Shown here one piece after another: positions 42,803-51,138 of a DNA stretch of 64,000 nt. Origin of the DNA: Nitrospiria bacterium (GTDB lineage Bacteria; Nitrospirota; UBA9217). Where the stretch lies: positions 1-64,000 of the forward strand of contig CAKKRC010000028.1 of NCBI GenBank assembly GCA_919902495.1. The letters run 5' to 3'. The notes under the pieces are model-generated. The model was given only the letters and a program-made list of their open reading frames with translations. It was not told the origin of the DNA and made no database searches. Position 1 is the stretch's first letter. Each line of letters starts with the position of its first letter. The position numbers and the translations under genes are program-made.

Positions 42803-44389
42803 TTACTTGTAGTTGTACGGTCCTGTCGTGACCTCGGGGATCTTCTCGAAGTTCTCCGCCGGCGGCGGCGAGGTGGTCTTCCACTCCAGCGTGGTCCCGC
42901 CCCAGGGGTTGTCGCCGGCCTTCTCTCCGTCCTTAAGGGAGCGCAGAAGATTGTACACCATGAGCAGGATACCCGTGGCAAGGACCCAGGACCCGATGGT
43001 GGCGATGACATGGCCGGTCTGATACTGCGGCAGGTAGTCGTAGTAACGCCGCGGCATGCCCTGCCAGCCCAGGATGAACATGGGGAAGTAGAGAGTGTTG
43101 AACCCGACAAAGAGAACGAGGGCGGCGACCCGCGCGCGGCCCTCGTGGTACATCCGTCCGGACATCTTGGGGAACCAGTAGTGGAGGCTGGCGAAGAAGG
43201 CGAAGGCAGTGCCGCCGAACATGACGTAGTGGAAATGAGCGACGATGAAATAGGTGCCATGGACGTGGACGTTCGTGGCGAGCGCCCCCTGCACCAGTCC
43301 GGTAAGCCCGCCGATGGAGAACAGGAAGATGAATGCCATTACATAGAGGAACGGCGTGTCCAGCCGGATGGACCCCTTGTACATGCTCGCCACCCAGTTG
43401 AACACCTTGATGCCGCTCGGAACGGCCACGAGAAAGGTGAGGAGCGAGAAGATCATCCTTGCTTCGTCGCTCATCCCGCTGGTGAACATGTGGTGGCCCC
43501 AGACAAGGTAGCCGAAGAGGGCGATACCGAGGCTCGAGAAGGCGATGGCCTTGTACCCGAAAATGGTCCGCCGGGCAAAGACCGGGATGATCTCGCTGAC
43601 GGCGCCCATGGCCGGCAGGATCATGATGTAGACCGCCGGGTGGGAGTATATCCAGAAGAGGTGCTCGAAAAGGATGGGGTCGCCGCCCTTGGCGGGGTCG
43701 AAGAAACCTACGCCGAAGAACCGTTCGGCCATGAGCATCAGCAGTGTGATGGCGATGACCGGCGTGGCCAGGAGCTGCACCCAGCCCGTGGCATAGATCG
43801 ACCAGACGAAGAGGGGCATGCGGAACCACGACATCCCGGGCGCGCGCAGGCGGTGAATGGTCGTGACGAAGTTGAGCCCCGTGAGCGTCGAGGAGATGCC
43901 CATGAGGAAGACGCCGAAGACCGCCAACGATACGTTCGTTCCCGTCCGTATGCTGTAGGGGACATAGAAGGTCCAGCCCGTGTCGGGCGCGCCTCCGCCG
44001 GTGAAGAGCGAGGTGATGGCGACTGCCGCGCCGGTGATGTAGAACCACCACGATAAGAGATTGAGCCGCGGGAAGGACACGTCCTGTGCGCCGATCTGGA
44101 GCGGCAGCATGAAGTTCCCCAGCGCCGCTGGGATGCCGGGGATGATGAACAGGAAGATCATGATCACACCGTGGAGGGTAAAGAGCGCGTTGTAGGTGGA
44201 CGCGGCCATGAGCGTCCTGCCCGGCGCGATGAGCTCCAGCCGCATGAGGAGGCCGAGCGTCATGCCCGTGAGGAAGAATACGGTCATGCAGGAAAGGTAC
44301 AGGAGTCCGATGCGCTTGTGGTCCGTCGAGAGGACCCAGGCGAGGAGGCCGCTGTGCTTGCCGGGAGTGTTGTAGAAGCTCGATTTCAT
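42803..44389 (-). CDS. coxA: Cytochrome c oxidase subunit I, A2-type proton channel signature
   Basis: About 528 residues, twelve membrane helices. Heme ligands and CuB ligands are present: LHGVIMIFLF, YSHPAVYIMILP, WGHHMFTSGM and VHGTYFIVAHFHYVMFGG. The stretch YSHPAVY replaces the usual GHPEVY, so the Glu of the D-channel is missing and the Tyr-Ser pair marks an A2-type haem-copper oxidase. It reduces O2 and pumps protons. The ATG at 44389 has AAAGG upstream; a longer reading extends into the repeat arm and is not used. Confidence 0.95.
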   Translation of the reverse strand: MKSSFYNTPGKHSGLLAWVLSTDHKRIGLLYLSCMTVFFLTGMTLGLLMRLELIAPGRTLMAASTYNALFTLHGVIMIFLFIIPGIPAALGNFMLPLQIGAQDVSFPRLNLLSWWFYITGAAVAITSLFTGGGAPDTGWTFYVPYSIRTGTNVSLAVFGVFLMGISSTLTGLNFVTTIHRLRAPGMSWFRMPLFVWSIYATGWVQLLATPVIAITLLMLMAERFFGVGFFDPAKGGDPILFEHLFWIYSHPAVYIMILPAMGAVSEIIPVFARRTIFGYKAIAFSSLGIALFGYLVWGHHMFTSGMSDEARMIFSLLTFLVAVPSGIKVFNWVASMYKGSIRLDTPFLYVMAFIFLFSIGGLTGLVQGALATNVHVHGTYFIVAHFHYVMFGGTAFAFFASLHYWFPKMSGRMYHEGRARVAALVLFVGFNTLYFPMFILGWQGMPRRYYDYLPQYQTGHVIATIGSWVLATGILLMVYNLLRSLKDGEKAGDNPWGGTTLEWKTTSPPPAENFEKIPEVTTGPYNYK

Positions 44390-44398
44390 AAGATCAAG

Positions 44399-44828
44399 AC
44401 CTTTTGCCACCGAGGACACCGAGGTCACAGAGAAATACGTTTAACACCGGATACCAATTTGGAGGCGCCGAAATTTATCAGGAGCGCTCGTTTTAGATTC
44501 GTACTCTTCAAATAGGAAAGCGTCTGAGCGGAATAGATTTCGTTCAGAGTTCTTGTTGCCTTGATCTCGACGATCACTTGTTGTTCAACAACAAGGTCCA
44601 GCCGTTGACCTTTGATGACCTTGCCCTTATAAATGACGTCGATATCCTTTTGCCGCTCAAATGCTATTTCCCTGATCCTAAACTCATGACAGAGAGCTTC
44701 CTCATATATTGATTCCAGCAACCCGGGACCAAGAATGCGATGCACCTCTATTGCACAGGAAATGATCTGTTCTGTGAGAAGGTCTTTGGGTTCTCTCGGA
44801 GACCTCGGTGTTCTCGGTGGCAAATCTG
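44399..44828. mobile_element. GxxExxY-bearing element with inverted 9-bp-period arms
   Basis: Left arm at 44403-44435, TTTGCCACCGAGGACACCGA onwards; right arm at 44790-44825 is its near-perfect inverse, ending CTCGGTGTTCTCGGTGGCAA. The two arms enclose the GxxExxY gene. The element sits between sco and coxA inside the cox operon. Smaller repeats with the same arm style and no gene occur at 16025, 30993 and 47409. Confidence 0.7.
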
Positions 44829-44835
44829 TTTTCAA
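44425..44835 (-). CDS. GxxExxY protein, PD-(D/E)XK nuclease-like
   Basis: 136 residues. The name motif is seen as GPGLLESIYEEAL (residues 37-49), with VHRILG before it. The RLDLVVEQQVIVEIKATRTL segment has the D ... E-x-K spacing of the PD-(D/E)XK nuclease fold (PDDEXK_3 group). The C-terminal LLINFGASKLVSGVKRI is also typical. The first 15 residues (LPPRTPRSPRE) are encoded by the repeat arm itself. The apparent start is a TTG overlapping the sco stop, with AAAGG upstream in the end of sco. No enzymatic activity is established for this family as far as I know. Confidence 0.85.
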   Translation of the reverse strand: MKTDLPPRTPRSPREPKDLLTEQIISCAIEVHRILGPGLLESIYEEALCHEFRIREIAFERQKDIDVIYKGKVIKGQRLDLVVEQQVIVEIKATRTLNEIYSAQTLSYLKSTNLKRALLINFGASKLVSGVKRISL

Positions 44836-45614
44836 GGTTTTTTTCCTTTCCCCGGGCTTGTCACCATCAGATAAATAAAGAAGGAGGCCAGCGTAAGGAC
44901 CATGACCGTACCGACGACCTTCAGGATGTTGAACACATAGGATTTCTTCTGCGGATCGTAGCTGAAACAGTACGCAAGCACCCTGCCTGCCGGTGAGCCG
45001 ATCTTGCCCTGGCTGGCCTCGGTGACGGCCATGGTGATCTCGAAGGGGAGGAAGGTAACGCCGGAGAGGTAGCGCGTCACCTTGCCGCCGGGAGCCAGGA
45101 CGATGATGGCGATGGGATGGGAGAAATCCTCACCGTCCCGCTGGAACGTGTAGCCCACGGCATCGGTGAACTTCCGTATGTTCGCGTTGTCGCCGGTCAG
45201 GAACATCCACTCGCTTTCGGGGAAGGGCTTCCGGACAGCAGCGATATAGTTTGGTTTTTTCTCCCGGGCGATGGCGGGGCCTTCCCGCTCATCGAAGCTC
45301 AAGGTGACGACGCGGTAGTCCCTGCCGGGCTGAACGAGCTCCAGTTTGCCCAGCGCGCCGGCAAGGCCCGTCAGAAGCAGGGGACAGGTATGGGAGCAGT
45401 GCAGGTACACCGGAGCGATGATGGTGGGCTTGTCAATGAGGGTCCTGAGGTTGACCGGTTTCCCGTTCTCATCCTTGAGCAGGATGTCGCCGGGAATGAC
45501 CGCGCCGAGCTTCTCGTCCAGAATGATGTCCGCCTTGCCGGATTTGGCCTCGTGGGCTACGACCGGGAATGCAGCGGCAAGGATGAACAGCAACAGGGGG
45601 ACCAGTTTGCTCAC
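44832..45614 (-). CDS. SCO1/SenC-type copper chaperone with C-terminal membrane anchor
   Basis: 260 residues from a GTG at 45614 with GAGG 7 bases upstream. A signal peptide (to VVAHE) precedes a thioredoxin fold with the copper-binding CSHTCPLLL (CxxxC) and the distal His in DFSHPIAIIVL. A final membrane helix (residues about 225-250) is unusual for Sco but common in cox clusters of this kind. It delivers copper to the CuA site. It is the first gene of the cox operon. Confidence 0.9.
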   Translation of the reverse strand: MSKLVPLLLFILAAAFPVVAHEAKSGKADIILDEKLGAVIPGDILLKDENGKPVNLRTLIDKPTIIAPVYLHCSHTCPLLLTGLAGALGKLELVQPGRDYRVVTLSFDEREGPAIAREKKPNYIAAVRKPFPESEWMFLTGDNANIRKFTDAVGYTFQRDGEDFSHPIAIIVLAPGGKVTRYLSGVTFLPFEITMAVTEASQGKIGSPAGRVLAYCFSYDPQKKSYVFNILKVVGTVMVLTLASFFIYLMVTSPGKGKKP

Positions 45615-45658
45615 GGGACACCTCGTAGACAGAGAGAAGAGGCTATACAAACAAAATG

Positions 45659-45687
45659 AGCATAACGCAAACGACCGGGGAAATCAA
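45659..45687 (-). promoter_or_regulatory. Promoter for the sco-cox operon
   Basis: Minus-strand TTGATT (45687-45682), 17-base spacer, TATGCT (45664-45659). Confidence 0.55.
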
Positions 45688-45715
45688 GCCGGGACCCGAT
45701 ATAATATATTCCGCC

Positions 45716-45744
45716 TTGTCCTCCCCCCGCGACTGAGGTATCAT
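45716..45744 (+). promoter_or_regulatory. Promoter for the radical SAM gene
   Basis: TTGTCC (45716-45721), 17-base spacer, TATCAT (45739-45744). The ATG follows only 17 bases later, leaving a very short leader without a ribosome site. Confidence 0.5.
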
Positions 45745-45761
45745 ATTTTCAGAACGTCATC

Positions 45762-47189
45762 ATGAACATCCTCCTCATCAGCACGAACCGGAATACCCTC
45801 CCCATGCCCGTGATGCCCATCGGCGCCTGCATGGTGGCGGAGGCCTGCGAGCGCGCGGGCCATCGCGTCACGATGTTGGACCTCATGTTCGAGCGAAAGC
45901 CGCATGAGGCGGTCAGAAATGTCATCCGTTCGTCCCGGCCCGACGTGGTCGGCCTGTCTGTGCGGAACATCGACAATAACGATATGCGGGAGACCGCGTT
46001 CTTTCTCGAAGACCTGCGCCGCATCGTGAACACCGTCCGGGAACATTGCGCCGCGCCGGTCATCCTGGGCGGCGCTGCGCTGGCGGTGATGCCCGAAGCG
46101 ATCCTGCGTTTTTGCGAGGTCTCCTGCGCCGTGCTGGGAGACGGGGAGACGGTCTTCCCCCTGCTCCTGGAGCGCATCGCTGAAGGGGAACCATTCGGCG
46201 ATGTGCCCGGCATCGCCTGTCTGGACCATGACGGGTTCAACAGCACGCCCTGTCCCGGCCAGGGAGGCGCCACGGAATGCGGGGCGCCCGGCTACCACCG
46301 CTGGGTGGATGTGCCCGCGTACCGTTCCCAGCTCGCCACCGCCCCACTCCAGACCAAGCTTGGGTGCGCCTTCCAGTGCGTTTATTGCACCTACCGCAAG
46401 ATCGAGGGGAATGGCCACCGGCTTGCTGATCCCTTGAGCGTGGCTGACGCCGTCATGCGGCTGGCGGATTCCGGTCTCCGGGACATTGAATTGGTGGACA
46501 GCGTGTTCAATGTTCCCTATGATCACGCCCGCGGAGTGTGCGACGCGCTCGCAATGGTAAAGCACGGGGCGCGGCTTCAGAGCCTGGAGCTGAATCCGCG
46601 GTCCTTCGATGACGGACTGGTGTCGGCCATGGAACGTGCGGGCTTTGCCGGCATGGGGCTGACCGTGGAGAGCGCGTCGGACCGCGTTCTCGAGGGGCTG
46701 CGCAAGGGATTCACGACCCGTGAGGTGCATAACGCCGCCGAGGTTGTGGGCCGGCACGGCATCCCCTGCGCGTGGATATTCTTGTTGGGAGGGCCGGGAG
46801 AGACGCAGGATACGGTGGCTGAAACGCTCCGGTTCGCCAGGAACGCAGCCAGGCCGCAGGACGTGGTGTTCTTCAATATAGGCATCAGGATCTATCCGGG
46901 GACGGAGCTGGAGTCAATCGCGCGGCGCCAGGGCGTGCTCACAGCCCCCCCGGAACAGATGCTCCGGCCCGTGTTCTATGTATCGCCGGACGTGGATGCG
47001 GCATGGATGATGGACGAGGTCAGAAGGTCCATGAACGTGCACATGAACTTCATCAATACCGATTCCATCGGGCTGTCTATACTTCCCCGGGTCCACCGGT
47101 TCGCGCACCTGCTGGGCGTGCGTCCCCCGCTGTGGCGGCACACGCGGTTCATAAGACGGGGCTTGAGGATGATGGGCATGGATGTGTGA
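45762..47189 (+). CDS. B12-binding-fold radical SAM protein
   Basis: 475 residues. Residues 1-150 form a cobalamin-binding-like Rossmann domain (MNILLISTNR, PDVVGLSVRNID, VILGGAAL), but the D-x-H-x-x-G cobalamin loop is not evident. The radical SAM domain has KLGCAFQCVYCTYRKIEG, i.e. CxxxCxxC, and later SLELNPRSF, ESASDRVLEGLRKG and FLLGGPGETQDT. It would cleave SAM to start radical chemistry. A type III polyketide synthase and a DUF5714 gene follow, which suggests a small-molecule pathway; the substrate is unknown. Confidence 0.85.
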   Translation: MNILLISTNRNTLPMPVMPIGACMVAEACERAGHRVTMLDLMFERKPHEAVRNVIRSSRPDVVGLSVRNIDNNDMRETAFFLEDLRRIVNTVREHCAAPVILGGAALAVMPEAILRFCEVSCAVLGDGETVFPLLLERIAEGEPFGDVPGIACLDHDGFNSTPCPGQGGATECGAPGYHRWVDVPAYRSQLATAPLQTKLGCAFQCVYCTYRKIEGNGHRLADPLSVADAVMRLADSGLRDIELVDSVFNVPYDHARGVCDALAMVKHGARLQSLELNPRSFDDGLVSAMERAGFAGMGLTVESASDRVLEGLRKGFTTREVHNAAEVVGRHGIPCAWIFLLGGPGETQDTVAETLRFARNAARPQDVVFFNIGIRIYPGTELESIARRQGVLTAPPEQMLRPVFYVSPDVDAAWMMDEVRRSMNVHMNFINTDSIGLSILPRVHRFAHLLGVRPPLWRHTRFIRRGLRMMGMDV

Positions 47190-47214
47190 AAGACAGTGCG
47201 GAGTGGCGAGCCTG

Positions 47215-47313
47215 CCCCGTTAGAGATTCATCACAGCGGGTATAATTGCCATCGATGTGCAGGTGAATCACGCCATACTAAAATATTCTGTCTTCGCTCA
47301 ATCTCTAACGGGG
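47215..47313. repeat. 99-bp element with perfect 14-bp terminal inverted repeats
   Basis: CCCCGTTAGAGATT (47215-47228) and AATCTCTAACGGGG (47300-47313) are exact inverses. The interior is AT-richer and non-coding, in keeping with a MITE. Confidence 0.75.
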
Positions 47314-47408
47314 TGAACGGAGTGCGGAATAGATTGCATCACTATTGTTTCTTCGTGTCTTAGCGTCTTTCCGGCTAATGGCACATCAGGAAATGATCAA
47401 AAATACCA

Positions 47409-47527
47409 CTTCCGCCACCGAGTTCACCGAGTACACAGAGAACGGCTGACCTTGACCGTTGTCAGGATTTCCTCGGCGCCCTCGGTGTCCTCGCTTAGAA
47501 GCGCCTACTTTTGGCTGTGGCGAAAGG
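47409..47527. repeat. 9-bp-period palindromic repeat with core module
   Basis: Left arm CCACCGAGTT-CACCGAGTA-CACAGAGAA; right end has CTCGGTGTCCTCGCTTAGAA then GCGCCTACTTTTGGCTGTGG, the shared core with one change. Confidence 0.75.
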
Positions 47528-47564
47528 GTCTTACTATCACGGTTTCCTGTTGTGAGGATACACA

Positions 47565-48629
47565 ATGAACGATCAAACATCAAGCAACGCCTATATCGCT
47601 TCCTTCGCGGTCGTGCCGGGGCCGTATGTCGCGGACCAGGCATTCGCCGAGGCGTTCATGAAGAAGCACTATGGCGGCAGGCTGAACTCCCGGAGCATGG
47701 GCCTTATCAGCACCTGTTTTTCCCATCCCAGTATCAACAAGCGCCATTTCGCCATAGATGACCCGCTTGAGCTGGTGGACGAGGACCCGGACCGCCGCAT
47801 TGAACGGTTCACCCGGAGGTCCGTCGAGCTGTCTGCCGAGGCGATCACGAAGGCCCTTGGCCGGACCGGTGTCAGCGTCAAGGACGTGTCAGGCATCGTA
47901 GTGAACACCTGCACGGGCTATATCTGCCCCGGCATCTCCACCTACCTGATCGAACGGCTTGGTCTTTCTCGCACTATCCGCGCCTTTGATATGGTGGGAA
48001 GCGGGTGCGGGGGCGCCGTTCCGAACCTCCAGGCGGCGGGAGCTCTCGTCAAGAGCGGAAGCGTTGTCGTAAGCGTATCCGTGGAGATCTGCAGCGCGAC
48101 GCTCCAGATGGGCAATGACCTGAGCCTGATCCTGTCGAACGCCCTGTTCGGCGACGGCGCGGCAGCGGCAGTACTTTGGGACCGGCCGGCAGGATGGGAG
48201 CTTGTCGCGTCGGCCACCCGGTACGTGCCCGAACAGCGCGAGACCATCCGGTATGTTCATAAGAACGGGCAGCTCCACAACCAGCTTTCACTCAAGCTGC
48301 CGGACCTCGTAAAAAAGGCGGCGGCGGAAGTGGTCGCCGATGTCCTGAAGGCGCGTTCGCTTACCGTCGACGATGTTAAGCATTGGGCGCTCCATACCGG
48401 AGGGGAGAAGATCATCAATGCCGTGCGGGACGAGATCGGGATTCCCGAGGAGCGGCTCGCGGCAACGCGCAGGGTCCTGTCGGAGTACGGCAACATGTCG
48501 TCGCCCACGGTATGGTTCGTGATGGACGAGATCGGCAGGAACGGCGTCGCTCCCGGAGACTGGTGCGTCATGATAGCCTACGGAGCAGGGTTGTCGGCGC
48601 ACGCGTATCTACTGCAAAGGATGCCGTGA
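47565..48629 (+). CDS. Type III polyketide synthase (chalcone/stilbene synthase-like)
   Basis: 354 residues, thiolase fold. Active-site Cys in VGSGCGGAVPNLQAAG, catalytic His in WALHTGGEKI and catalytic Asn in YGNMSSPTVWF are in the standard order. It condenses malonyl-CoA with a starter acyl-CoA without an ACP. KAS III is an alternative, but the GNMSS motif and the long middle favour type III PKS. The product is unknown. It lies between a radical SAM gene and a DUF5714 gene, all in one direction. Confidence 0.88.
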   Translation: MNDQTSSNAYIASFAVVPGPYVADQAFAEAFMKKHYGGRLNSRSMGLISTCFSHPSINKRHFAIDDPLELVDEDPDRRIERFTRRSVELSAEAITKALGRTGVSVKDVSGIVVNTCTGYICPGISTYLIERLGLSRTIRAFDMVGSGCGGAVPNLQAAGALVKSGSVVVSVSVEICSATLQMGNDLSLILSNALFGDGAAAAVLWDRPAGWELVASATRYVPEQRETIRYVHKNGQLHNQLSLKLPDLVKKAAAEVVADVLKARSLTVDDVKHWALHTGGEKIINAVRDEIGIPEERLAATRRVLSEYGNMSSPTVWFVMDEIGRNGVAPGDWCVMIAYGAGLSAHAYLLQRMP

Positions 48630-48637
48630 TATCGGCA

Positions 48638-48666
48638 TTGTCATCAAAGCGTTGTCGGGGTATAAT
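48638..48666 (+). promoter_or_regulatory. Promoter giving a probable leaderless DUF5714 transcript
   Basis: TTGTCA (48638-48643), 17-base spacer, TATAAT (48661-48666). The ATG at 48673 lies 7 bases after the -10, where transcription would begin. Confidence 0.65.
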
Positions 48667-48672
48667 CTGACC

Positions 48673-49452
48673 ATGTCTACAATAAAAAACACCGAGCACT
48701 GCATGGCCTGCGGCGGCAAGCTGGATTACGTCGATAAAGCCGAGAACCTTGTCTGCACGTACTGCGGCGCAGGTCACCAGGCACATGTCAAATGCTCCAA
48801 GGGCCACTTCGTTTGCGATGCCTGTCACGGCAAGGATGCGCGCCAGGTCATCGAGGACCTTGCGCGAACCTCCGGGTCCCAGGACCCCGTTGCGATCGCC
48901 GAGCTCATGATGTCCCATCCGGCGTTACCCATGCTTTCCTGCGACCATGCGTTCATTGCCGCCGGGGCGCTCATGGCCGCGCTCAGGAACTCTCCCTACG
49001 GGTCGAAGATCGGGGAGGCGGAGATCGCCGAGGCGTTCGGCAGGACCGCGAAACAGGCGCACGGCGGCTATTGCGGCCTCACCGGCGTGTGCGGCGTCGC
49101 GCCCGCCATCGGCGCGTGTTTCTCCATCTTCCTCGGCGCCCGGTGCGGAACGGACCGGGAGCAAAGGATCGTGATGGAGGCAGTGACGCGGGTCAGCGGG
49201 GCGATAACGGACCTGACCGGCCCGAGCTGCTGCAAGGCCTATGTCCGCGCGGCGCTCACGGTGGCGGTGGCCCTGTTCGCTGAGAAGTTCGGCGTTGTCC
49301 TGCCGGTGCAGGAAAGTTCCAGCGTCTGCAGCCACTCGCTGCAGCATCCCCATGGCTGCCGCGAGGAGCGGTGTCCATACTATAAGAAGCCTGCCGGCGA
49401 TATCTTCACCGGGAAGACGTTCGTGCCGCGTACCACCGCCTGCGTTACCTGA
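48673..49452 (+). CDS. DUF5714 domain protein with N-terminal zinc ribbon
   Basis: 259 residues. The N-terminus has CMACGGKLDY ... CTYCG and C-x6-C-x2-C clusters (HVKCSKGHFVCDACHG), and the main body matches DUF5714: GGYCGLTGVCGVAPAIGACF and TGPSCCKAYVRAAL. Cys residues are numerous (about 16). DUF5714 proteins often occur beside radical SAM enzymes; the function is unknown. A longer TTG start is possible, but the ATG at 48673 sits at the predicted transcription start. It follows the polyketide synthase by 43 bases. Confidence 0.8.
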   Translation: MSTIKNTEHCMACGGKLDYVDKAENLVCTYCGAGHQAHVKCSKGHFVCDACHGKDARQVIEDLARTSGSQDPVAIAELMMSHPALPMLSCDHAFIAAGALMAALRNSPYGSKIGEAEIAEAFGRTAKQAHGGYCGLTGVCGVAPAIGACFSIFLGARCGTDREQRIVMEAVTRVSGAITDLTGPSCCKAYVRAALTVAVALFAEKFGVVLPVQESSSVCSHSLQHPHGCREERCPYYKKPAGDIFTGKTFVPRTTACVT

Positions 49453-49531
49453 AAGCCGTGAGCCGTCCCGGCGGGACGGGGAAGACCGGATACACTGCTC
49501 AGTTCATGAAAGTCGCCGCGCCCTGGAGCCC

Positions 49532-50410
49532 ATGCCCTACCTCTGGATCGTCCTATCCCTTACGTCCGCGTTCTCCCTCGCCACCAGCGACGCCCTGACG
49601 AAGAGGATCATCACGCCGGCAAATGAATATGCCATCGCCTGGCTGCGCATCGTTTATTCGCTGCCCGCGCTGGCCGCGGCACTGGCCTTCACGCCGGTGC
49701 CTTCCCTCGACGCGACGTTCGCGGTCGCATTCTGCGCGGCGCTTCCCCTCGAGATCGCCGCGATCCTCCTCTATTACAAGGCCCTGCGCGTCTCGCCCTT
49801 AAGCCTCTCGCTGCCGTTCCTGTCGCTTACGCCGGTGTTCCTCGTGATCTTCTCCTGGATCATCATGGGAGAGAAGGTGTCCGCGGCCGGGGCAGCCGGC
49901 ATCGCGCTCATCGCCCTGGGCGGGTACGGATTGAACCTGTCGTCGCTGCGGGCGGGTCCACTCGGGCCGCTGAAGGCGGTGCTGCGTGAGCGGGGTTCCC
50001 TGTACATGCTTGCCGTGTCCCTGATCTACAGCGCCACCTCGGCGCTGGGAAAGCTCGCCATCACCCACTCATCGCCGGCGTTCTTCGGCGCGACGTACTA
50101 TCTCGCCCTTGCCGTCTGCCTGCTGCCGGTGATCGTGTTCCTGGCCGGGGGGCGTGTGTTCTTTGCCGAGCTCAGGGCGACGGCGCGGGCCGCGCTCTTG
50201 CCTGGGGCGTTCGATGCGGTCCAGTCCGTCACCCATTTCTTCGCCGTGAGCATGGCCAATGTGGCGTATATGATCGCCATCAAGCGGTCCAGCCTGCTCA
50301 TGGGGAGCGTCTACGGATTCCTGCTCTTCGGCGAGCGAAACGTCCGGGAGCGTCTTGTCGGGTCCCTGATCATGTTCGCGGGATTTGTCGTGATCGTGGT
50401 GTACGGGTGA
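49532..50410 (+). CDS. EamA/DMT-family transporter
   Basis: 292 residues with ten hydrophobic segments in two EamA repeats. Typical landmarks are ALTKRIITPANEYAIAW in the first repeat, FSWIIMGEKVSAAGAAGIAL at its end, and LLFGERNVRERLVGSLIMFAG at the end of the second. GGAG precedes the ATG by 6 bases. It exports or imports a small metabolite at the inner membrane; in this context it could export the product of the PKS locus, but it may be unrelated. Confidence 0.9.
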   Translation: MPYLWIVLSLTSAFSLATSDALTKRIITPANEYAIAWLRIVYSLPALAAALAFTPVPSLDATFAVAFCAALPLEIAAILLYYKALRVSPLSLSLPFLSLTPVFLVIFSWIIMGEKVSAAGAAGIALIALGGYGLNLSSLRAGPLGPLKAVLRERGSLYMLAVSLIYSATSALGKLAITHSSPAFFGATYYLALAVCLLPVIVFLAGGRVFFAELRATARAALLPGAFDAVQSVTHFFAVSMANVAYMIAIKRSSLLMGSVYGFLLFGERNVRERLVGSLIMFAGFVVIVVYG

Positions 50411-50465
50411 GAACGAAGGGCATGAACAAAATTGCAGGACAGCAGGTCTGAAAGGACGGATCGAT

Positions 50466-51107
50466 ATGACCAGGGAACAAGAGCTGAAAAGGATCGCGGC
50501 AGAGATCACACGCTGCCGTCTATGCAAGAAGGGCGGGACGGGGAAGGCGGTGCCGGGGGAGGGATATCCCGCTGCGCGGGTCGTGTTCATCGGAGAGGCG
50601 CCGGGAAGGGAAGAGGCAAAGACCGGCCGGCCGTTCGTCGGGCGGTCGGGAAAGCTTCTGCGCCAGTCGATCCGGGACACGGGACTCGTCGAGTCCGAGG
50701 TGTTCATCACCAGTCCGGTCCATTATCTCCCGGACCGGGGTACGCCCTCGAAAGAGATGATCCGCCACGGCAGGGAACATCTCTTCAAACAGCTTGCGGT
50801 CATCGGCCCGGACATCATCGTTCTGCTCGGTAATTCAGCCTGCGTTGCCATGCTCGACGGCAAGGTGGAGATCACCAAAAAGCACGGGACCCTGGTGAAG
50901 AAGGATGGCAGGACCTATTTTATCACCGTCCATCCGGCTTATGCACTCCGCTTTGCCAAGGGAAAGGAAATGCTCTTTCAGGACTTTTCGAAATTAAAGC
51001 GGATGATCAGGCCGGCCCGGCAGGCTGCTGCCGCTCCCCGAAAAGCCCGGGGAACGGCGGAGCGTCCCAGGAAAATCCGGTTGAAATTCCCGAAAGATGA
51101 GTTATAG
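50466..51107 (+). CDS. Family 4-like uracil-DNA glycosylase with incomplete cluster ligands
   Basis: 213 residues. Motif A is GEAPGREEAKTGRPFVGRSG, and motif B is HPAYAL, as in family 4 UDGs. The N-terminal CRLC pair (Cys17, Cys20) is present. The other two Cys that normally bind the [4Fe-4S] cluster are missing: the KCxP region reads VHYLPDRG and the later A-C-R-P-Y region reads RHGREHL. It would remove uracil from DNA if still active. A Lys/Arg/Pro-rich tail of about 30 residues follows. Start has a weak GGACGG site. Confidence 0.85.
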   Translation: MTREQELKRIAAEITRCRLCKKGGTGKAVPGEGYPAARVVFIGEAPGREEAKTGRPFVGRSGKLLRQSIRDTGLVESEVFITSPVHYLPDRGTPSKEMIRHGREHLFKQLAVIGPDIIVLLGNSACVAMLDGKVEITKKHGTLVKKDGRTYFITVHPAYALRFAKGKEMLFQDFSKLKRMIRPARQAAAAPRKARGTAERPRKIRLKFPKDEL

Positions 51108-51138
51108 TTGTGCATACGATGCGGCAAGGAGGGCGTGT

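Larger units (their letters stand above)
47190..47564. other. Intergenic region with two repeat elements
   Basis: 375 bases without a gene; it holds the two repeats at 47215-47313 and 47409-47527. GTTGTGAGG lies just before the polyketide synthase ATG. Confidence 0.5.

Noticed and set aside
42764-44056. 430-codon plus-strand frame opposite coxA
   Set aside because: Shadow of coxA, whose motifs are unambiguous; the frame is rich in Glu, Gly and His as expected of an antisense reading.
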